64,000 bases of DNA from Calonectria ilicicola. Its lineage: Eukaryota > Ascomycota > Sordariomycetes > Hypocreales > Nectriaceae. A model generated the notes under the pieces. The model searched no databases. It saw only the letters and a program-made list of their open reading frames with translations, and was not told the DNA's origin. Numbering within the stretch: position 1 is the stretch's first letter; every line of letters starts with the position of its first letter. The DNA is taken from NCBI GenBank assembly GCA_020809705.1, contig CP085828.1:620001-684000 (forward strand). Reading direction: 5' to 3'. Made by a program: the position numbers and the translations under genes. Positions 12,613 to 22,468 of this stretch are shown piece by piece.

Positions 12613-13249
12613 TCAAGGGGCCGCATCACCCTCCATTCGAGCCTAAGTGATGTTTCGTTAGCATATAGTCTCAAACACAATTCCATCCATAACCTACCCT
12701 TGTGGCTCCAGGTCCACCCAGCTCGCGCTCCAGACCACCCTCAAACTCTCGGGGGTATGCGACGGTATCGGGGTAGTTGAGGTAGACGAGACCAGTGACG
12801 CCGAAGAAGACAACGAGGAAGGTTCCGACCATGATCAGACCAGGGCGAGTGGTGGTCCAGGTGTACTCCCAAGGGGAGAAGATGCCCAGGAGATCGTTGT
12901 CCTCGTGGATGGGCTCACCAAAGTTTCGGCGCTCCTGAGGATCCCACCAGCCAGCGCGGGGGTCACGGAACTGGCGCTTGATCTTGGGGGGGTTGATGTA
13001 GCCACCGTTCTGCGATATTATCTATCAGCACCGCGGCTCTTTTCGGGAGGGCCACGACAGTCGAAAACTAACCATGCCGGGATCCTCGGCCTCAGACATC
13101 TGGGGAGGCTCGGGGTACTTCGCATCGATTGTCTTCTTGTCGGTGTACGAGTGAGGGAGGAAGCATCGGCGCTGGATCATGGGCAGTCGTGAAGCAGCCG
13201 AAACGCCGTTGCGCAGGGCCGAGGCCCTCACGATTCGTTGAGGAAGCAT
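12613..13249 (-). CDS. mitochondrial complex I accessory subunit NDUFB8/ASHI-like
   Basis: Three exons: 13249-13073, 13009-12698 and 12642-12613. They sum to 519 nt, or 172 residues. The N-terminus (MLPQRIVRASALRNGVSAA) is Arg-rich without acids, as in a mitochondrial presequence. Next comes a matrix-side segment with YTDKKTIDAKYPEPP and WWDPQERRNFGEPIHEDND. A single membrane helix (GLIMVGTFLVVFFGVTGLVYL) follows, and then YPRE..GGLERELGG. This layout fits the NDUFB8 (ASHI) supernumerary subunit of NADH:ubiquinone oxidoreductase in the inner membrane. The last exon codes only nine residues after a consensus GTAGGT donor; reading through that donor would give an alternative eight-residue end. 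It diverges from SWR1. Confidence 0.85.
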
Positions 13250-13721
13250 CTGCGGTTGGGAGAAAAATCAGTTCAGTCAATTGATAGGATGCGTGAGAGG
13301 CTGTGGCAACGCACCTCGGGCGAGTTGACGGTGTTGTCGGCGCCCAATTGCTCTGTGACGTGATGTGATGGCTGTTCGTCGAAGCTTTAGCCAATCGAGG
13401 CCGTGATGATTCTCAACTTATTTTGGTGCCTCAGGCAGAAGGGCGGCGGCGCCAGGCGCGTGCACAACTCTTTTCGGTTAGTGGAGCCCAGGTGCAGGGC
13501 GTGCAAGTTTGCCTCTCTCCCCCAGATCAAAAGTTTTGCCGACGACACGAGATTTTGCGACAAAATCCGACGCAGCTTGCCCTCCAGGCCTCTGATCATG
13601 TGCAAACTCTGTATGGAAATTCGCTGAAGCGCTACGATTCTGTAGACATTAATTTTGCCCCCGCAAATGCCAGCTCCGCAGAGACCTCGCCCACTGCGTC
13701 TCCAGGCCATACGCTGCTACT
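13250..13721. promoter_or_regulatory. short bidirectional promoter, NDUFB8 / SWR1
   Basis: Only 472 bp separate the two divergent start codons, so both genes must share promoter DNA and leaders. No TATA box is obvious, which is typical of housekeeping genes. I cannot assign any specific site. Confidence 0.6.
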
Positions 13722-16700
13722 ATGCCCGAGACCGCGTCGCCCGAGAACGTGCTGCCCACTTCGAGCTCCGATGCCCTCAAAATCGAAGATGACGCGCCCG
13801 TGCCGACTCCCGAAGGCCGTAACGCGTTGAAGAAGGCCCCGAACGGCGTCGATGCGCCTCTGGAAGCTGACCAAGATGCTCCTCCAAAAACCAACGGCCA
13901 CGTCCACAATTCTCCCAATGGCCACACCCAAGACGACGAGCGACCATCGAAGCGACGCCGAACTCGAGATGCAACCCCTCCGCCTGCTTCCAAAAAGCCC
14001 AAACCGGTATCGCCACCTTGGAAAAGGATCGAAGCTGATGGCCCAACCTCTTTCACCGAAAATGGCCGCCGCAAGTCGGGTCGTATCAACACACTGCCGC
14101 AAGAGGTTGAGCCAAAAGCCAGTACCCGAGCGACGAGGCGATCGCAAGGCGGCAAAGCAGCTACTCCAGCAAAGCCCGAGCCTCGCTTGACCAACGGAAG
14201 CTCCAGAAGGCTATCAAATAGCGCGCACAAGTCAACTCCCACCACCAAAAGCACACCGGCGAAACCCATCTCAACACCCACTCCGAAATCCACATCCAAG
14301 AAACTTGCTACAGAAACCCGAACTTCATCCCGATCCACTCGCCGAAGAAGCCCTTCTCCCCCTCCCCCTCCCCCACCCACTCGACATTCTACCCGATCCC
14401 GGCGATCTGCAAGGTTCAGCGATGCGGTCGATATTAAAGATGAGAAAGCCAAAGACTCGAAATATGATGGTTCAGGCCGCCCGCCTCGCATAAAACTTAG
14501 GGTCGGACGATCAGGTGAAATTCCTCTTGTCCACCCCGATCAAGTCCGCAAAAGGCCCAAGATCGGATCGAGCTTTGAGGATTTCTGGAACCGCGCGGGG
14601 ACTATTCCTGTCGAGGAAGGAGGGTTAATGGCCTCTGAAGATGGCCCTCCTTACACGGATGAGATGGCAGAGAAGGATGCAAAGCTCATACTTCGCATTG
14701 AGGATGAGGTTGAACCTGGGGGTCTCCTCTCCCAAGGACGATGCTCCATTTTCTTGCCCGAACCAGAGGAAGAGCCCCCTCGACAGTGGGCTCGTCAAGA
14801 CCATATGGTTAAAGCCATGACCAACTTCCGGAAACTCATGCTAGCAGAGCAGCAGAGACATCGATCAACCGCCAAAAAGCTTGCTGAAGCGTGTCGTGAC
14901 GAATGGGTCAGACGTCAACCAAAATCCGCGGAGCAAATTGAGGCTGAAGCTCGAGAAGTCTGGCTGGCTCGATACCGTGTTGTGATCAAGGCTATCCTCG
15001 GGACTTGGGAAAATGTTCGCTTGGAGGTCAATCGTCGCCGTGTCGAAGAGTGGCAACAAGAAGAACAAAGGAGGGTCAAGGCCGCTCTCAATGAGGCTGT
15101 CCATCTCTCCGAGCAGAAACTTCAGGCCAGACGTGCTGGGTTGGACTCGGAACAGCTCTCTGACGAAGATGATGGCTTTGATGACCTCACCGACGATGCG
15201 AGTATGATGGACGAAGATGACGATCTGGGCCTGGCGTCAAATGAGGATGATGGCGACGACGAAGATGGCCAAAAAGAAGAGGACAGCGATAACATGTCCG
15301 ACGATGAGGACGCCGAGGATGAGGAAGACGAACTGGACCCTGCGGATGAGAATCTCACTCAAGAACAGCTACGCGCGAAATATGCAAACATACCCGACTT
15401 GGACAAGTCGACAGAGGAAGCTGAAACACCCGTTGATGGCCTCAGTCGAGAAGATACCGAGGCAGTGGAAGCCACCGCCACCGAGGCTGCTGAATCGAGC
15501 GATGAGTCTGTCAACATGGACGACGATATGGGATCAACCGATATGGATGAAAGCGATGACGACGATGACGATGTCGGTTCTGATGACGAATCCGAGGATG
15601 AGTCTGGTGATGATGCTGGCGGCTTACTAGGTCTATTCTTTGGGAAATCCGAGCTCAAAAAGATGAACGAAGAAGCCGCTGCCCAAACTCCTGAACCGTC
15701 GAATGAAGATGTAGAGATGAAAGATGCCGATGCACAGGATCCTGCCATGGCCGCTATGGATCCTGCTGAAGATGATGAAGTCTCTCTGGTGCAGCGCCCA
15801 GAATCCGTCGACGGCGACCATCCAACAACGAATGGACACCCCAGCCCTCAGCCATCCAAAGAAGAGGAGTCTACATCCACGGAGGCCCAGGTTAATGGCA
15901 CACAGACAGATCCTGGGGATGAGTTGAAGTCAACCTCAACACTCGTCGAGGCCCCTGAAGCCACGTTGGATCCAAAGACGCCGGTGTCAGAAGTCGAGGA
16001 AGACACCGTTGATCAAGATGTCGCCATGACTGAAGTTGACGACCAACACAGTAAAAACCCTGACGAGCAAACCTCAGCAGAGATAACCATGGATAAACCT
16101 CAGACCGCAGAGACGGATCCAGTCACCAATCCGCCAAGCTCAAACGATAGTCTTTCACCCCCGCCCAGTTCAGAGACGAAACCTTCCGATTTCGACGTCA
16201 CCTCCGATACTGGTATGGCCATTGATAAACCCAAGCCAAGCAGGTCTGCCACGCCGCAGACCCCATCGAGGCACAAGACAGAGGTGCCGTTTCTCCTTCG
16301 TGGTACTCTGCGAGAATACCAACGGGATGGACTTGATTGGTTGGCCGGACTGTACGCTAATAGCACCAATGGCATTCTAGCCGATGAAATGGGTCTCGGC
16401 AAAACTATTCAGACCATAGCCCTCCTAGCCCATTTGGCTTGTCAACATGAAGTCTGGGGTCCACATTTAGTGATCGTCCCCACCAGTGTCATGCTCAACT
16501 GGGAGATGGAGTTTAAAAAGTGGTGCCCTGGCTTCAAGATCTTGTCGTACTATGGTTCTCAAGAGGAAAGAAAGAGGAAGCGACAGGGATGGAACAACGA
16601 TGATGTCTGGAATGTATGCATCACGTCATATCAGCTTGTTCTTCAAGATCAGCAGGTATTCAAACGACGACGTTGGCATTATATGATCTTGGATGAGGCA

Positions 16701-18947
16701 CACAACATCAAAAATTTCAAGTCCCAGCGATGGCAAACCCTTCTTGGCTTCAATACCCAAGCTCGATTGCTCCTCACAGGAACCCCACTCCAGAACAACC
16801 TGACTGAGCTTTGGTCGCTGTTGTTCTTCCTGATGCCGGCTCAGAACGGCGTGGGCGGATTCGCCGACCTCCAAGAATTCCATGATTGGTTCCAGAAACC
16901 AGAGTCGCAGATTCTTGAAAGTGGCCGAGAACAAATGGATGATGAGGCCAGGGCCATCATTTCCAAGCTTCACAAAGTTCTTAGACCATATCTTCTTCGG
17001 CGACTCAAGGCGGATGTCGAGAAACAAATGCCAGCCAAATATGAACACGTGGAATTCTGTCGACTATCGAAACGCCAGCGTGAACTCTACGATGGATTCC
17101 TGTCCCGAACAGACACGAAGGCTACATTGGCTTCTGGCAACTACTTATCTATTATTAACTGTTTAATGCAACTGCGAAAGGTCTGCAACCATCCTGATCT
17201 ATTCGTTGACCGGCCGATCATGACATCCTTCCGAATGGCAAAATCTGTTGCTTCCACGTACGATATTTCTGATAGGAAAGTTCGGAAACTTCTCACAGTG
17301 AAGCCTATGAGTACTGTCGACTTGGGGTTCCTCAATCTCATTCCGACCAAATACGAGCATCTGTCTTCTGCCAAAACCGACAGGATTGCCCAACTTAGTT
17401 CTCACAGAGCGTTAATGGATCTTCGTGAGGCGCAAAAGGCTCGAGCACAAAAGTCTCGAATGAACCTAGACCCAGCTACTGTCGAGTCAAGCATTGCCTA
17501 TCTTGAAGGTGCATCCCGCTGGGGACGTTTTGAAGAGCTGCAGCATTGCGTTTATCTGAATGCCCTACGCCGACAACAAAAACCCATTTATGGCAAAAAT
17601 GTGGTCGAGTTTCTCACTATCGGCGCCGACAAGCGCCCTCACAAACCACGACCAAAGGTGCCACGGAATATCATGGCTTGGTTCGAAGAGGAATCGCCAA
17701 TTATTCAGTCCATGATAAGCACTATTGATCAACGTGCCGATAGCTACAAGACTACAATCGAGAAATTTTCCTGCGTCACTCCGGCTGTTGTTACTAGAGA
17801 TCTTGACCAAATTGTCCTGGGCCGCAAAGGCGTGGAAGCATTCACTGAGGAGGATCTCAAATTGTCTGCACCCGTCCGTTGGGCACCTTTCCTGCCCAAG
17901 GAGGCTCCTTTGGACCCTTGGCATGAGGCGCGAATGCGACTAAGCATCCAATTCCCCGACAAACGACTGCTCCAATATGACTGCGGCAAACTCCAAGCTT
18001 TGGACAAATTATTACGAAAACTGCAAGCAGGTGGTCATCGCGCCCTCATCTTTACACAGATGACCAAGGTACTGGATGTCCTTGAAAGATTCCTCAACAT
18101 TCATGGGCACAAGTACCTTCGCTTGGACGGAGCTACCAAGGTTGAACAGCGCCAAATTTTAACTGACCGATTCAATCACGACACTCGAATATTGTGTTTC
18201 ATTTTATCCACACGATCCGGTGGTCTCGGAATTAACCTTACTGGTGCTGATACGGTCATATTTTACGATCAAGATTGGAATCCCGCAATGGACAAGCAGT
18301 GCCAAGATCGATGCCATCGAATTGGGCAGACTCGTGATGTGCACATTTACCGTCTCATCAGCGAACACACTATTGAAGCGAATATTCTTCGCAAGGCCTC
18401 CCAGAAGCAAATGCTCGACGATGTTGTTATTCAAGAAGGTGAATTCACCACGGATCACTTCAACAAGGTGTCTGTGCAACAAGCCTTGGTTGACAAGGTC
18501 GACTCAACCAGCGAAGGTGTTGATGCTGCGGATGCTGCTTTAGACCGGGTATTAGGTGGACCCAGCAGCAATTCGGATCAAAGAACAGTTGGCCGCGCAC
18601 TCGAGCAGGCAGAAGACAAGGAAGACGTTGCCGCCGCGCGCGTTGCAGAGAAGGAAATCCAGGCCGATGATGCAGACTTCACAGAGAAACCCAGCAACAA
18701 TGCATCCGGTGCCTCAACCACACGGCAGGGAACGCCACTGAGTAAATCGGTGTTGGATGGTGGTTTAGATGATTTGGAACCACAGGCGGAGCAGGAGATA
18801 GAGTACAATGCATGGGGTGACAGGATGCATAATATTGATGACTACATGCTCCAGATCATGGCGGAGCAACTGAAGGGAACAAAACTGGAGCTACCAAAAG
18901 ACAAGAAAAAGGGGAAGAAAAAGGGCAAAGACACCCGAAAAAGATAA
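13722..18947 (+). CDS. swr1: SWR1 chromatin-remodelling ATPase (H2A.Z exchange)
   Basis: A single uninterrupted frame of 1741 residues. SWR1 is the catalytic Snf2-family subunit of the nuclear SWR complex that replaces H2A with H2A.Z. The N-terminal third is basic and disordered. An HSA domain lies at about residues 350-460 (QWARQDHMVKAMTNFRKLM onward), followed by long Asp/Glu runs to about 640, as expected for an H2A.Z/H2B-binding region. The Snf2 ATPase starts near 860. It has Walker A in DEMGLGKT (about 887), motif II LDEAHNIKN (about 989) and LLTGTPLQNNL. A roughly 250-residue insertion splits the ATPase, the mark of the INO80/SWR1 subfamily. The helicase C lobe (about 1440-1555) carries SGGLGINLTGADTVIFYD and CHRIGQTRDVHIYRL. 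The C-terminus is Lys-rich. HSA, insertion and acidic tract favour SWR1 over INO80 or Fun30. Confidence 0.96.
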   Translation: MPETASPENVLPTSSSDALKIEDDAPVPTPEGRNALKKAPNGVDAPLEADQDAPPKTNGHVHNSPNGHTQDDERPSKRRRTRDATPPPASKKPKPVSPPWKRIEADGPTSFTENGRRKSGRINTLPQEVEPKASTRATRRSQGGKAATPAKPEPRLTNGSSRRLSNSAHKSTPTTKSTPAKPISTPTPKSTSKKLATETRTSSRSTRRRSPSPPPPPPPTRHSTRSRRSARFSDAVDIKDEKAKDSKYDGSGRPPRIKLRVGRSGEIPLVHPDQVRKRPKIGSSFEDFWNRAGTIPVEEGGLMASEDGPPYTDEMAEKDAKLILRIEDEVEPGGLLSQGRCSIFLPEPEEEPPRQWARQDHMVKAMTNFRKLMLAEQQRHRSTAKKLAEACRDEWVRRQPKSAEQIEAEAREVWLARYRVVIKAILGTWENVRLEVNRRRVEEWQQEEQRRVKAALNEAVHLSEQKLQARRAGLDSEQLSDEDDGFDDLTDDASMMDEDDDLGLASNEDDGDDEDGQKEEDSDNMSDDEDAEDEEDELDPADENLTQEQLRAKYANIPDLDKSTEEAETPVDGLSREDTEAVEATATEAAESSDESVNMDDDMGSTDMDESDDDDDDVGSDDESEDESGDDAGGLLGLFFGKSELKKMNEEAAAQTPEPSNEDVEMKDADAQDPAMAAMDPAEDDEVSLVQRPESVDGDHPTTNGHPSPQPSKEEESTSTEAQVNGTQTDPGDELKSTSTLVEAPEATLDPKTPVSEVEEDTVDQDVAMTEVDDQHSKNPDEQTSAEITMDKPQTAETDPVTNPPSSNDSLSPPPSSETKPSDFDVTSDTGMAIDKPKPSRSATPQTPSRHKTEVPFLLRGTLREYQRDGLDWLAGLYANSTNGILADEMGLGKTIQTIALLAHLACQHEVWGPHLVIVPTSVMLNWEMEFKKWCPGFKILSYYGSQEERKRKRQGWNNDDVWNVCITSYQLVLQDQQVFKRRRWHYMILDEAHNIKNFKSQRWQTLLGFNTQARLLLTGTPLQNNLTELWSLLFFLMPAQNGVGGFADLQEFHDWFQKPESQILESGREQMDDEARAIISKLHKVLRPYLLRRLKADVEKQMPAKYEHVEFCRLSKRQRELYDGFLSRTDTKATLASGNYLSIINCLMQLRKVCNHPDLFVDRPIMTSFRMAKSVASTYDISDRKVRKLLTVKPMSTVDLGFLNLIPTKYEHLSSAKTDRIAQLSSHRALMDLREAQKARAQKSRMNLDPATVESSIAYLEGASRWGRFEELQHCVYLNALRRQQKPIYGKNVVEFLTIGADKRPHKPRPKVPRNIMAWFEEESPIIQSMISTIDQRADSYKTTIEKFSCVTPAVVTRDLDQIVLGRKGVEAFTEEDLKLSAPVRWAPFLPKEAPLDPWHEARMRLSIQFPDKRLLQYDCGKLQALDKLLRKLQAGGHRALIFTQMTKVLDVLERFLNIHGHKYLRLDGATKVEQRQILTDRFNHDTRILCFILSTRSGGLGINLTGADTVIFYDQDWNPAMDKQCQDRCHRIGQTRDVHIYRLISEHTIEANILRKASQKQMLDDVVIQEGEFTTDHFNKVSVQQALVDKVDSTSEGVDAADAALDRVLGGPSSNSDQRTVGRALEQAEDKEDVAAARVAEKEIQADDADFTEKPSNNASGASTTRQGTPLSKSVLDGGLDDLEPQAEQEIEYNAWGDRMHNIDDYMLQIMAEQLKGTKLELPKDKKKGKKKGKDTRKR

Positions 18948-19517
18948 ATGATGGCTACCTCAGGGGGCTATTGTATACAAAGTTAATAATCACCACTAAC
19001 GCATGGCTCATGTCCAAATATTTGTATAGTATTGCTTTGGTCAAGGCGAAGTCGGGCGGAGCCAAAAAGGAAAATGATAGAAAAAGGTGCATAGGGAATG
19101 GCTTGGGTAGACATTTGGGGTTCACGACGGTGACAAAATCAAAATATTCAAGACAATATTCATTGATTCATATTTATACTCCAATAACTATTTGCCCAGG
19201 CCACGCTTCAGCACAATAGTCTTTGACTCGACCAATATGCTTGTCCAAAAAAGCAGTTGACGTTTGTCATCTACCGTTATCCAAAAGTAAAAGGGGGCAG
19301 CACTTTATGGCCGCAAAGAATAGAAGAAAGGTTTGTTAGAACCTTTGCGTGCCGGGTTATCCAATGTCATATTTTCAAAAATTTGCGAATAATATTTAAC
19401 AATTATTGATGTCTGGTAATAACCAACAGACGTTTTGTGGCGTTTTGGTGTCAGGGAACCTAGGTATATGGGTTAGCATGTGTGTTGCAGCGAAGGAAGA
19501 GAGACAGGTCAACTAAC
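18948..19517. other. intergenic region between convergent genes
   Basis: 3' flanks of SWR1 (plus) and the pheromone precursor (minus). AT-rich and without supported genes. Confidence 0.5.
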
Positions 19518-20327
19518 TTATTCATAAGCCTCCACGATGCTCCTGGCAACAGTGCGCATGGTGGTGAGATCTCGGCGTGCCTTCCAGCAAGACTGGCCGA
19601 TACGCTCGCACCAGGGTTCGGGGTGAGCCTCACGCTTCTCCTTCCAGCAGGACTGTCCGATGCGCTCGCACCACGGCTGAGCCTCGCGCTTGGAGAAGAA
19701 GTCGGGGTCGAAGGATCTCTTCTCGAGACCCTCATCTTCATGGCCAATGACATCCAGAACTGCCTTGGCGGCCCGCTTCGCCTTCCAGCAAGATTGACCT
19801 ATGCGCTCGCACCAGCGCTTGTCCTTGACGACGGCCTCCTTGTCGGCCTCGGCGTCGCGCTTCCAGCATGACTGGCCAATTCTCTCGCACCATGGGTTGG
19901 GAAGGGCATCACGCTTCTCCTTCTCGTCGCTGTCCGGGTGGAACTGGTCGGCCAAGGCAAGGGCCCTGTAGTATTCTTCGGGGCTGTCGGCGGCGAGGGC
20001 GAGGTGGCCGGCGAGCTCGTTGACGGAGCGCTTGGCCTTGAAAGCGGCGCCTCCTGCGAGGTTGCTGAGGTCGGAAGCAGCGTCTCGAGCTGCAAGACCG
20101 CCAGAGGAAGTGATGGCTTCGCTGAATGCCTCGGCGGCACGCTTGACCTTCCAGCAGGACTGGCCGATACGCTCGCACCAAGGGACAGGTTCGGCTTCAG
20201 TAGCAGCCTCTCGCTTGTTCTTCCAGCAGGATTGGCCAATGCGCTCACACCAAGGCTCTGCCTCGGCTGTAGGAGCAGCAAGAGTAGTGGTTGCCACAAG
20301 GGCAAGGGTGGCAAGGGTGAACTTCAT
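19518..20327 (-). CDS. ppg1: alpha-factor-type mating pheromone precursor, six peptide repeats
   Basis: A single exon of 269 residues. A signal peptide (hydrophobic MKFTLATLALVATTTLAAP) is followed by six exact copies of the decapeptide WCERIGQSCW. They lie at residues 26-35, 50-59, 146-155, 172-181, 219-228 and 239-248. Each is followed by a basic Kex2-type site (KNKR, KVKR, KR, KAKR, KEKR, KARR). Each copy except the fourth is preceded by Glu/Ala/Pro-rich dipeptides, as trimmed by a Ste13-type aminopeptidase; the fourth sits directly after KDKR. This is the architecture of Sordariomycete ppg1 genes, whose WC...CW peptides are sensed by the STE2-like receptor of the opposite mating type. The two Cys probably form a disulfide. 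Three long spacers carry extra KR sites that could release additional peptides. The exact decapeptide differs from the Fusarium, Trichoderma and Neurospora peptides I know. Confidence 0.97.
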   Translation of the reverse strand: MKFTLATLALVATTTLAAPTAEAEPWCERIGQSCWKNKREAATEAEPVPWCERIGQSCWKVKRAAEAFSEAITSSGGLAARDAASDLSNLAGGAAFKAKRSVNELAGHLALAADSPEEYYRALALADQFHPDSDEKEKRDALPNPWCERIGQSCWKRDAEADKEAVVKDKRWCERIGQSCWKAKRAAKAVLDVIGHEDEGLEKRSFDPDFFSKREAQPWCERIGQSCWKEKREAHPEPWCERIGQSCWKARRDLTTMRTVARSIVEAYE

Positions 20328-20450
20328 GATGTGTGTCGTGATAGATGAGTTGTGGTGTTGATACTGAGCTGAGGTTGTTGTGGTTCAAGATTGAGTTGCT
20401 GAAACAAGCCTGGGGATGAAATATGAATCCAGAGAAGATCTACAGCCTTC

Positions 20451-20456
20451 TTTATA
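20451..20456 (-). promoter_or_regulatory. candidate TATA box of the pheromone precursor gene
   Basis: TATAAA on the minus strand (context TTCTATAAAGAAG), about 125 bp upstream of the start codon. The position suits a strongly regulated gene. Confidence 0.45.
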
Positions 20457-21237
20457 GAAGCCATGGTCAATAGTATCGACAAAAGATGGATGGTGTTCTC
20501 TCATCTGGTGAGGCAGCTGACCCTTGACTCTATTGACCCCGCCAGCGTCAATAAGTCGTTCAATAAAGTGAGACCAGACCGACAGCCAGCCAGCCAGCCT
20601 CGAAGCAACGAATACAAGCCGGAATCCGCCATCTCCAGCCAATTCCTTGCAAGCGGAAATGAAAGAAAAAGGAGACGAACGCTGGCGTCGGTGTGGCATC
20701 TCGAACCTTGTCGGGTAGAGGGGCAAATCAGGATGTGTCAGGAGGATGTTGGAGGAAGCCAGTGGAGCCTATTGGTTTGGTTATTGAAAGAGAAACTAAG
20801 AGAAGACAAGGCATGGGGCGAAGTCCAAAAGCATACTCCGTTTCCTCCGTAAGTCGAGCAATCTTCCAGTTGAAGCGCCTCCTCATGCCAGCTTCGACGC
20901 CGCGGGCGCGAACCGAGACGCTATGTTGCCCTCTGGCATCAAGAAGCAATCATGGCGTTTTTTATTTGAGGCTAGCTTAAGGATGCTGTCGCGGATGCGT
21001 TTTCATGGTGGAGAATCTGGAGTTTGGGCGGTTGGTGACAGGTGGGCTGGCTTATTGAGATTTATTCTCTTTTTACTTATACACAAGTCTAGTTATCCAG
21101 CAAGGTCAATACACCAAATAAGGCTTGCAGATACAAACCCAAAACAAGAAAGTTACCAAACGTCATAATAACCTAGAAATGTCATCTCCGATACCTTGAT
21201 AGAAAAGTCTAATAAAGCCTAATATTAAAATGCGTTC

Positions 21238-21960
21238 CCTGCCCCAACTCAAGCCATTCAATTCAACCCATCTTTTCACATCTTTCTTAACCTCAGCCGC
21301 CCCACCAAAAAAATGAGCCACACTCGCACTATTATCCACTTCCAGCTAATAGCTAACAAGGAAGCCGAGGATCCTCAAATCTACCAATATAAGAGATATA
21401 TCCAGATCTTATACTCAAATGGCTTGAAGGAGATAGAACCCATTCGGCCACATCTCTATAGAGCTAATGTACAGGCTATGCAGCTGCCTTGGGGTGGTGG
21501 TCTGCTCCCTTTACATTAACAGATAATAGTATAGCTTGCGATGCTAGGCTGCAGGATCCTTAGGGCCAGATCCTATGCATGTCTTAGAGTAGCTCAGGAA
21601 ATAACAGACTTCATCAACAATCAACTGGAGCTCCTCCAATTCTTACTAATAAAATTAGACATAAATGCCTAATTACGCTATCAAGAGACCGAGTTCCTTA
21701 AGGAACTCCAAAAGAACCACCAATGGCTCGACGAGCTACTCTCCATCGCAGCTGAAATCAATGAGGCCAGCTGAAGGCCTGGTCAGAGGGCTGGCGTACG
21801 GAGTTTAGGAGGAACACTGGGATAAAAGTCTTGTATGTTCTACTAGGAAAGGAATTTAATACATTTCATAACACACCACTTTAACGCTAACTTTCCCCGG
21901 CGGGGAAATTGAGATTTATTGAGGCTCTATTCAGCACTAAAAGAGGTAAAGGTGTGTCTT
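21238..21960 (+). repeat. possible RIP-degraded repeat or coding relic
   Basis: The stretch is dense in CTA, TTA and TAA. It contains broken coding-like fragments, for example ITDFINNQLELLQFLL and, after a stop, LRYQETEFLKELQKNHQWL, in one frame (about 21605-21775). Stops fall where Gln codons would fit. C-to-T changes at CpA would give this pattern. No terminal repeats or transposase motifs were found, so the origin is unknown. Confidence 0.3.
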
Positions 21961-22468
21961 GTCACTTAGACGGATCGCTTTGGACGGGAAATTTGACTAT
22001 GGCCCATGTGACCCCTATCAAAGAAGCAATCTTATATTAGAAGGAGAACAGGTTATGCCAGCGCCAGGTCTTGGCGATTGATTGGGGTTCTTGTCATGGA
22101 TTAAGAGTCATCTGGCTGTCGGGATTCTTCGGAGTCGTGGATTACTGTGTTGGGATAAACAGTACAAAAGAACTGGCACATGCATTTGGTAATCTATAAA
22201 AATTCATGAAAGAAATCAATTCTATTGAAGATCTTTCGAGCACATTGGCATGTGATGGAAAGGATGCAGTGTTGAGCCTGGTTGATGTCTAGGGTAAGGG
22301 GGGTAAATCTACACTGTTTACAGAGGGAGGAGAATGAGGTTGAGTGGTCTTCGTGAACATCGTCTATGTTTATCATCTATTGAAGTAAAAAAAATTGTGA
22401 CTTCAAGAATAGGTACAATGAGTCAGCATTTACTGAGCAGTGCTGTATGAAGCATTTCTCATCAAGCA

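Larger units (their letters stand above)
20328..22468. other. 2.1-kb intergenic region with a decayed repeat
   Basis: The first part is the upstream region of the pheromone gene; the rest is AT-biased and gene-free apart from the relic listed separately. The only open frame starting with ATG (21313-21519) codes for 68 residues with no family resemblance. Confidence 0.45.

Noticed and set aside
13649..14491. 280-codon minus-strand frame
   Set aside because: Antisense to the SWR1 N-terminus; Gly/Val/Arg-rich with no domain.
19518..20327. Regularly repeated sequence that could suggest a tandem array or CRISPR
   Set aside because: The repeats are in frame, code the same decapeptide with Kex2 sites and have uneven spacing. 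They are pheromone repeats, not an array.
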